NCBI GenBank assembly: GCA_030432815.1
Contig: JAUILB010000065.1
Span: 1-11,759, forward strand
Direction: 5' to 3'
Length of the DNA stretch: 11,759 nt
Origin: Alphaproteobacteria bacterium
GTDB lineage: Bacteria; Pseudomonadota; Alphaproteobacteria; Sphingomonadales; Emcibacteraceae
Below, piece by piece: positions 5,847 through 11,759 of the stretch. Within the stretch, counting starts at the first letter, position 1, and each line of letters begins with the position of its first letter. The notes beneath the pieces were generated by a model that saw only the letters and a list, made by a program, of their open reading frames with translations, was not told the DNA's origin and searched no databases. The position numbers and the translations under genes were made by a program.

Positions 5847-8576
5847 CTAACTATCCACCCTTAGAACATTCATGAGTTTTTCTTTTATCAATTGCAGTTT
5901 TTTACTATTCGTTATTTTGTGACCAAAAATATCACGTACAAAAAATACAGTTATCGCCCGCTCCCCATAAGTAGCAATATGCGCAGAATTGATCGTGATT
6001 TTCAAATCAAACAAAACCTTTGATAAATCAAATAGATATCCGATTCTATCCCTACCATTCAGTTCTATAACCGTGCGACTGTTACTGGCTTTATTATCAA
6101 TAAGGACACGGGGCGCTACGCTGAACACATCAGACCTTTTTTTCTGGACCTGCCGTCTGTCAAATACTTCCCCTGGATGTAATTTTCCGGAAAGCGTATT
6201 TTTGATATTTTGTTCAAGTTTATCAAGCATAGTTTTATCTTTAAAAACCTGACCATCCGCATCCTGAATTCTGAATGTATCAAGCGCCATGCCATCCTTA
6301 GTCGTAAAAATTCTTGCATCTTGAATCGAAGCACCACTTAAGGCGATTGCCCCCGTAAGACGTGAAAACAAACCCGGATTATCTTTTGCATAAATACTTA
6401 ATTCAGCAATATCCTGAAAATCATCAATATGGATATTCACCGTAAACTCATCGCCAAATTTATCGGCCATATCAATCATAAGCGCATTTCTAACGAGATC
6501 CTCTGTCGTCACGGCTTGCCAGTAAGTATTATAAAAACGTGCCGTATAACTGTTGAATTTTTCGTCATCCCATTCCTTTAACGACATTTTCAAATCTTCT
6601 TTAACCCGGTCCACATGATGACTATTTTCATACTTCACCTGCCCACCCAGTAAATATTCCGCAGACCGGCTATATAGATCCCTTAGAAGCTGACCTTTCC
6701 AACCATTCCAGACCTTTGGACCAACCGCACGGATATCCACAACGGTCAAAACAAGAAGCAGACGCAAACGCTCAGGACTTTGTACCAGACCAGCAAAATC
6801 AGAAATCGTTTTTGGATCGGTTAAATCACGTTTAAAGGCAGTTAAAGACATCAAAAGATGCCACCTTACAAGCCATGCAACGGTTTCTGTTTCATCATCC
6901 GTAAGTCCGAACCTGGGACATACTTTATATGCGACCTCTTCACCTAATATGGAATGATCACCTTTTCGACCTTTTGCAATGTCATGCAAAAATACAGCAA
7001 GGTAAAGTACCCTGCGTGACAATATTTTATGAACAATTTCGTTTGCCAGTGGGTGCTCCTCTGCAAGCACTCCTCTCTCCACTTCTGAAGTAAGCTCTAT
7101 AGCCCTTATCGTGTGTTCATCTACTGTATAAACATGATACATATCATATTGCATTTGTGCGACCACACGACCAAAATCAGGCACAAAACGCCCAAGCACA
7201 CCAACTTCATTCATAAGCCTGAGTGCGAAACCAGGCCCATCTTTAAAAGTCATAATTTCAAGAAAAAGTTCATTTGCACGTGGGTCCGCTCTTGTCCTGC
7301 CCCGGATTAAGCGAAGATTTTGCCGGATCATCCGTAATGCGCGCGGATGAACATCTAGACCGGATTTTTGTGCGACGTAAAAAATTTCAATCATTTTGAC
7401 AGGATCTTTTTCAACCACACTGGCATTTTTTAGACTTATCCGGCTTCCTTCCAACGGAAAACCATCCGCGGAAGGTGATATAAAGGGTAAATTTGATAAA
7501 CGTAATTTCGGTTTGCGTTTATGTTTTTCTTCAAGATAAGCACAAAAAATTCGTGTCAGATCGCCAACATTCTTTGCCATAAGGAAAAAATGCTTCATAA
7601 AGCGTTCAACCCCTGACATGTTTGGCCTATCTGCATAACCCAATTTTTCTGCCAGGGATTTCTGTACATCAAATGTAATTCGTTCTTCCGGTCTGCCTGC
7701 AAAATAATGCAGGTGAAATCTTACTGCCCACAGGAATTCTTCGGCTTTTCTGAATTCTCTGTATTCTTCATCTGAGAAAACACCTTTTTTCACAACTTCA
7801 CTAACGCTTTGAACTTTGTAAATAAATTTTGCAATCCAGAAGAGAGTATGAAGATCCCTTAACCCACCCTTTCCTTCTTTCAGATTTGGTTCAACAACAT
7901 ATCGGCTATCACCAAGCCTTTTGTGACGGTCATCCCGTTCTTTTAATTTCTGTTCTGTAAATTCAGGGGCATGTCCTTTTACAATCTGTTTATTATATTG
8001 TGAAAGGAGTTCTTCATATAAACTTTCCTCACCCCAGATATAACGCATTTCAAGAAGGGCTGTTTTTACTGTTAAATCCGTATCACAAAGACGAATAGAT
8101 TCATCAATCGTTCTGACGGCATGACCGACGACCAAGCCCATATCCCAAAGCATATAAAGCATATATTCTACAACCTGTTCGCTCCAGGCGGTTTTCTTGT
8201 ATGGCTGAATAAACAGAAGATCGATATCCGAATAAGGCGCCATCTCCTGCCGTCCATAACCCCCAAATGCTATAAGACAAAGCCTTTCACTGTGAGTTGG
8301 ATTGGGTAGATGATATATATAGTCCGTTACCACATTATAAAGCATGCGAACAATTTCATCTGTCAGAAAACTTTGAGCATTTGCCAGATTTACACCTGTT
8401 TCCCCATTTTCAGCTCTATTTCGGATATTTTCAAAACCATGCTCATAAGCTTCTTTCATAAGCTTCAAAAGTGGGCTCTTGATTTGATCGGGGCGAAATT
8501 TTTCCTTAAGTTTATCAAGTTTTAAGGCCTGATCATTGCGACTGAAAATTTCATTATGGTTTTTGACCCTGGTCAT
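5847..8576 (-). CDS. glnD: Bifunctional PII uridylyltransferase / uridylyl-removing enzyme
   Basis: GlnD attaches UMP to PII proteins when glutamine is low and removes it when glutamine is high, setting glutamine synthetase activity and nitrogen-gene expression. All four modules are visible in the 909 residues. The nucleotidyltransferase has GGYGRQEMAPYSDIDLL at 105-121 with metal ligands Asp117 and Asp119. The helical domain carries EPNLKEGKGGLRDLHTLFW (229-247). The HD domain for deuridylylation has FLHDIAKGRKGDHSILGEE (529-547). Two ACT domains for glutamine sensing lie at about 724-800 and 834-906. No key residue appears missing, so both activities are expected. The ATG (8574-8576) lies 4 bp after mutS with only a weak ribosome binding site, suggesting translational coupling to mutS. 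It is followed one base later by murJ. Confidence 0.97.
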   Translation of the reverse strand: MTRVKNHNEIFSRNDQALKLDKLKEKFRPDQIKSPLLKLMKEAYEHGFENIRNRAENGETGVNLANAQSFLTDEIVRMLYNVVTDYIYHLPNPTHSERLCLIAFGGYGRQEMAPYSDIDLLFIQPYKKTAWSEQVVEYMLYMLWDMGLVVGHAVRTIDESIRLCDTDLTVKTALLEMRYIWGEESLYEELLSQYNKQIVKGHAPEFTEQKLKERDDRHKRLGDSRYVVEPNLKEGKGGLRDLHTLFWIAKFIYKVQSVSEVVKKGVFSDEEYREFRKAEEFLWAVRFHLHYFAGRPEERITFDVQKSLAEKLGYADRPNMSGVERFMKHFFLMAKNVGDLTRIFCAYLEEKHKRKPKLRLSNLPFISPSADGFPLEGSRISLKNASVVEKDPVKMIEIFYVAQKSGLDVHPRALRMIRQNLRLIRGRTRADPRANELFLEIMTFKDGPGFALRLMNEVGVLGRFVPDFGRVVAQMQYDMYHVYTVDEHTIRAIELTSEVERGVLAEEHPLANEIVHKILSRRVLYLAVFLHDIAKGRKGDHSILGEEVAYKVCPRFGLTDDETETVAWLVRWHLLMSLTAFKRDLTDPKTISDFAGLVQSPERLRLLLVLTVVDIRAVGPKVWNGWKGQLLRDLYSRSAEYLLGGQVKYENSHHVDRVKEDLKMSLKEWDDEKFNSYTARFYNTYWQAVTTEDLVRNALMIDMADKFGDEFTVNIHIDDFQDIAELSIYAKDNPGLFSRLTGAIALSGASIQDARIFTTKDGMALDTFRIQDADGQVFKDKTMLDKLEQNIKNTLSGKLHPGEVFDRRQVQKKRSDVFSVAPRVLIDNKASNSRTVIELNGRDRIGYLFDLSKVLFDLKITINSAHIATYGERAITVFFVRDIFGHKITNSKKLQLIKEKLMNVLRVDS

Positions 8577-8580
8577 AGCT

Positions 8581-11301
8581 TTAATTTGCCAAATCCTTTA
8601 ATTTATATAATATCTCCAGTGCTTCTCTGGGACTTAGATCATCAGGATTTACTTCACTTACAGCTTTTTCAAGTTTAGAAGGTTCTGATGATTTTATTGA
8701 TACTTTCTCCTGAACTACAGAAAATAATGGAAGTTCATTACTTAAGTAATCCAGTTTTTGTCCATGGGCGGCTCCCTGGCCTTCAAGCTCACCCTGCTCA
8801 AGGTTATGAAGTACCTGGGCCGCCCGTTCAATTACCACTTCAGGAAGCCCTGCAAGCTTTGCTACCTGAATACCATATGAACGATCAGCCGAACCCTTGG
8901 CCACTTCATGAAGAAAGACGACTTCCCCTTCCCATTCCTTAACCTTCATATAATAAAGTGCCAAATGCGCTAACTTATTCGAAAGTGCTGTCATCTCATG
9001 ATAATGTGTTGCAAATAAGCCGCGTGTTTTATTTACCTCATGCAAATGTTCCACTGCCGCCCAGGCTATGGAAAGTCCGTCATACGTTGCAGTACCGCGT
9101 CCTATTTCATCAAGAATGACAAGAGACCTATCCGAAGACTGGTTAAGGATGGCTGCCGTTTCAACCATTTCAACCATAAATGTTGAACGGCCCCGCGCCA
9201 GATCATCTGACGCGCCAACACGGCTGAATAACCGATCCACTATACCAATATGAGCTTTGCGTGCCGGTACAAAACTACCCATTTGTGCCAGAATTGCGAT
9301 TAGCGCATTTTGACGTAAAAAAGTACTCTTACCAGCCATGTTTGGGCCCGTAATAAGCCAAAGGCGGCTTTCTTCCCCTAGATCACAGTCATTCGCAACA
9401 AAATTACCATCAAGGTTTTTTTTCAATGACGCTTCAACAACAGGATGCCGTCCGGCTTCAATTTCAAATGCAAGACTTTCATCAACAACGGGACGAACAT
9501 AATTATTCTGTACGGCAAGTTCTGCCAAGGCCGAACCAGTATCCAATATGGCTAGAGCTGATGAAGCAAGAATGATAGCCTCCCAGTCCTCAAGTACTTT
9601 TTTTACCAGTTGATCAAAGAGTTCATGTTCAAGATTAAGAGCGCGGTCCGCCGCCTGCCCGATTTTACTGGCCAGTTCAGCAAGCTCTGTAGAATTGAAC
9701 CTTACAACATTTGCTAGTGTTTGCCGGTGGATGAATTCTTCATTATGTGGAGCAGTCATAAGTTTATCTGCATGCAACGCTGTGACTTCGACAAAATAAC
9801 CAAGCACATTATTATATTTTATTTTTAGGCCATTTATCCCTGTTTTTTCCTTATATTGTCCTTCAAGAGCCGCAATCAACCGCTTACTTTCGCTTTTAAG
9901 AATTTGAAATTCATCAAGCGGCGCATGATAACCTCTGGCGATAAAGTTTCCGTCCCGTATGATAAGCGGGGGATCAGGAAGAAGTGCACGTTTAAGTTCA
10001 TCAACAATCGCTGTGTGATCGCCAAAATCACTTAATATAGTTCTTATATGTTCAACCTGCCCGTCAAGGCCCAATTCTATTTTGGTCAGGTTGCTTTCGA
10101 TTATTCTTCTTATCTCAAATGATTGATCAAGTGCATCTCTTACGGCAGCAAGATCTCTTGGCCCACCACGCCCCACAGACAACCGCGACATAGCACGTTC
10201 TAGATCGGGGCACCTTTTAAGTAGTCCACGAAGCTCATTACGAAGTGCTTCCTGGTTAAGAAAAAAACTCACTAAATCAAGTCTTTTATTAATCTCGTAA
10301 GGGTTTGTAAGTGGGGCACTCAGATAACTACCCAGCAGTCGTGCCCCGGCACCTGTAATTGTCTTATCGATCGTTGCAAGAAGGCTGCCCTGTTTATCGC
10401 CGGCAAGTGTTTTATTTAGTTCCAGATTGCGCCTTGTTGACCCGTCGATCAACATGATACTATCTTCACCCACCAGTTTCGGGCGTTTTAGTTTTGGAAT
10501 TTTTCCCTTTTGCGTTTCTTCAAGGTAACTAATTAAGGCACCACAAGCCGCAAGCTCTGCACGGCCAAACGCCCCAACACCATCAAGCGTGGAAAGTTCA
10601 AAAACTTTCATAAGTTTTTTCTCAGCAGCACCACTGTCAAACAGCCCTCTTTCCAATGGTGTTATTATATTTTGAAAATCATCCAATACATCAGCCAATT
10701 CGCTTTTATCAAGCAAATGGAATGGGACAATCAATTCACCTGCCTGAAGCCTTGCAAGTTCCGCATCAAGGTTTGCAGGGATCATTTGACTGACGTAAAA
10801 ATCACCAGTCGTTATATCAAGCCATGAAAGCGCATATGCTCCTTGCGCTGAAGAAAGTGCCGCAAGATAATTATGAGTACGTGCATCAAGCAGGTTTTCT
10901 TCTGTAATGGTTCCCGGCGTTACAAGCCTTATTACGTCTCTTTTCACAACGGCTTTGCTGCCGCGTTTTTTGGCTTCTGCCGGATCTTCCATTTGTTCGC
11001 ATACGGCTACTTTAAAACCTTTTCCTATTAACCGGGACAGGTAATTCTCAGCCGCATGAACCGGAACACCGCACATGGGTATATCTTCCTCCATGTGTTT
11101 ACCACGTTTTGTAAGCGTAATATCAAGCGCAGCGGATGCCTTAACAGCATCATCAAAGAAGAGTTCGTAGAAATCGCCCATGCGGTAAAAAAGAAGATAA
11201 TCCTGATGCTGTTTCTTAAGTTTAAGAAACTGCGCCATCATCGGTGTTGTTTTTGCAGGTGTTTCTATTTTTTTATTTTTTTCTATTGTTTGACTGGTCA
11301 T
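8581..11301 (-). CDS. mutS: DNA mismatch repair protein MutS
   Basis: MutS finds mispaired or looped-out bases after replication and, with ATP, recruits MutL. The 906-residue length fits MutS1. The mismatch-reading motif GDFYELF is present (Phe44, Glu46), following PMMAQFLKLKKQHQDYLLFYR. Connector, lever and clamp regions fill about 130-600. The ATPase holds Walker A GPNMAGKST (652-660), STFMVEM (706-712), Walker B with signature VILDEIGRGTATYDG (728-742) and the ATHYHEM histidine region (765-770). The C-terminal LSPREALEILYKL (889-901) matches the helix used for tetramer formation. Everything needed for function appears intact. The ATG at 11299-11301 is preceded by GGGCGGG, a modest ribosome binding site close to the start; ATG codons at residues 21-22 lack one. 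It begins 46 bp after the acyltransferase and heads the tight mutS-glnD-murJ group. Confidence 0.98.
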   Translation of the reverse strand: MTSQTIEKNKKIETPAKTTPMMAQFLKLKKQHQDYLLFYRMGDFYELFFDDAVKASAALDITLTKRGKHMEEDIPMCGVPVHAAENYLSRLIGKGFKVAVCEQMEDPAEAKKRGSKAVVKRDVIRLVTPGTITEENLLDARTHNYLAALSSAQGAYALSWLDITTGDFYVSQMIPANLDAELARLQAGELIVPFHLLDKSELADVLDDFQNIITPLERGLFDSGAAEKKLMKVFELSTLDGVGAFGRAELAACGALISYLEETQKGKIPKLKRPKLVGEDSIMLIDGSTRRNLELNKTLAGDKQGSLLATIDKTITGAGARLLGSYLSAPLTNPYEINKRLDLVSFFLNQEALRNELRGLLKRCPDLERAMSRLSVGRGGPRDLAAVRDALDQSFEIRRIIESNLTKIELGLDGQVEHIRTILSDFGDHTAIVDELKRALLPDPPLIIRDGNFIARGYHAPLDEFQILKSESKRLIAALEGQYKEKTGINGLKIKYNNVLGYFVEVTALHADKLMTAPHNEEFIHRQTLANVVRFNSTELAELASKIGQAADRALNLEHELFDQLVKKVLEDWEAIILASSALAILDTGSALAELAVQNNYVRPVVDESLAFEIEAGRHPVVEASLKKNLDGNFVANDCDLGEESRLWLITGPNMAGKSTFLRQNALIAILAQMGSFVPARKAHIGIVDRLFSRVGASDDLARGRSTFMVEMVETAAILNQSSDRSLVILDEIGRGTATYDGLSIAWAAVEHLHEVNKTRGLFATHYHEMTALSNKLAHLALYYMKVKEWEGEVVFLHEVAKGSADRSYGIQVAKLAGLPEVVIERAAQVLHNLEQGELEGQGAAHGQKLDYLSNELPLFSVVQEKVSIKSSEPSKLEKAVSEVNPDDLSPREALEILYKLKDLAN

Positions 11302-11347
11302 GTCCCGCCCAAAGGCTTTTATATTTTTAAAGGAAAAGTTCTATGCT

Positions 11348-11759
11348 TTAATCATCCCAAAGGGATAAATATCTAGTTTCAAGCCGGTCAATAGGAAGCA
11401 ATATGAAAACGTCAGTTGTACCAAACTGTTCATCTATAACGGCGCCATCACCTATATAACAGCCTAACCGCAGGTACCCTCTAACCAGTGGTGCCAATGC
11501 TCGAATGGCTTCTTTGCGGTTATACTCCCCTTCTTTTAAATGATCCATTTTCTGGTAAAGTTCCTTAACGGCAGGAATATTATATTCGTCAGGCGTTTTA
11601 TGCTGCTGATAAAGATAGCTTAGGGGCATTTTCAGTTTATTCTGATCCATGCCTGGCAAACTGGCACACCCAAAAAGATATGCAATTTTATGCTTATCAA
11701 TATAGCGTGCTATAAATTTCCACATTAAATGCATCACGGCATTGGTTCTGTATTCTTCC
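11348..11759 (-). CDS. olsB: OlsB-like L-ornithine N-acyltransferase, C-terminal part (runs off the right edge)
   Basis: The frame stays open to the window edge, reading EEYRTNAVMHLMWKF before FIARYIDKHKIAYLFGCASLPG, so the 136 residues seen are the C-terminal part; the GTG/ATG codons near 11732-11737 are internal. The sequence fits OlsB and the related hemolysin-like GNAT acyltransferases: LFGCASLPGMD, then PLSYLYQQHKTPDEYN, LAPLVRGYLRLGCYIGDGAVID and FGTTDVFILLPID. Family knowledge: OlsB transfers a 3-hydroxyacyl chain from acyl carrier protein to the alpha-amino group of ornithine, the first step of ornithine lipid synthesis at the inner membrane. The acyl-donor region lies outside the window, so substrate cannot be confirmed. 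An olsB-type gene beside mutS is familiar in alphaproteobacteria. The TAA is at 11348-11350, 46 bp before mutS; no clear terminator or promoter lies between, so read-through is possible. Confidence 0.8.
   Translation of the reverse strand, partial: EEYRTNAVMHLMWKFIARYIDKHKIAYLFGCASLPGMDQNKLKMPLSYLYQQHKTPDEYNIPAVKELYQKMDHLKEGEYNRKEAIRALAPLVRGYLRLGCYIGDGAVIDEQFGTTDVFILLPIDRLETRYLSLWDD

Noticed and set aside
5349..5864. Long plus-strand open frame (171 codons) opposite murJ
   Set aside because: It lies antisense to the well-conserved N-terminal half of MurJ, has low-complexity Ser/Ala/Ile/Arg composition typical of a complementary-strand shadow, and shows no recognisable domain.
11302..11347. 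Promoter or terminator between the olsB-like gene and mutS
   Set aside because: The 46-bp gap is AT-rich but holds no paired -35/-10 boxes and no stem followed by T residues that I could support.

Overview
The window reads as a chromosomal housekeeping segment of an alphaproteobacterium with fairly AT-leaning DNA. The support is the gene order (olsB-like / mutS / glnD / murJ / trpS / usp / NifU-family gene), which I know as a recurrent alphaproteobacterial neighbourhood, plus a DUF2333 protein whose sequence resembles Rhodospirillales-type members. The exact order or genus cannot be fixed from the sequence. I see no mobile elements, CRISPR arrays, tRNA or rRNA genes, and no abrupt change in base composition.

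Layout. Apart from a 75-codon gene tail at the left edge on the plus strand, every gene is on the minus strand, so transcription runs from right to left. From the right edge: the C-terminal part of an OlsB-like N-acyltransferase (ornithine lipid synthesis); mutS (mismatch repair); glnD (PII uridylyltransferase, nitrogen sensing); murJ (lipid II flippase); trpS (tryptophanyl-tRNA synthetase); a tyrosine/glycine-rich DUF4136 lipoprotein; a membrane-anchored DUF2333 protein; a universal stress protein; and an Nfu/NifU-type Fe-S carrier. The last of these converges with the plus-strand tail, leaving one base between the stop codons.

Organisation. mutS-glnD-murJ are packed with 4-bp and 1-bp gaps and are almost certainly one transcript. 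After murJ the spacing opens to 60-100 bp per gap. Sigma70-like promoter candidates can be read ahead of trpS, DUF2333, usp and (weakly) the Fe-S carrier. The best is ahead of usp: a perfect TATAAT box, 17-bp spacer and TGAC-core -35, with a 13-bp palindrome lying where transcription should start. No convincing intrinsic terminator was found between genes, so read-through along the strand is likely.

Functionally the genes cover genome maintenance, translation, nitrogen control, envelope building (ornithine lipid, peptidoglycan precursor export, lipoprotein, DUF2333) and stress/Fe-S maintenance. I do not see a clear new multi-gene system. The least understood parts are the DUF2333 and DUF4136 genes between trpS and usp, and two short palindromes in the intergenic regions around them.
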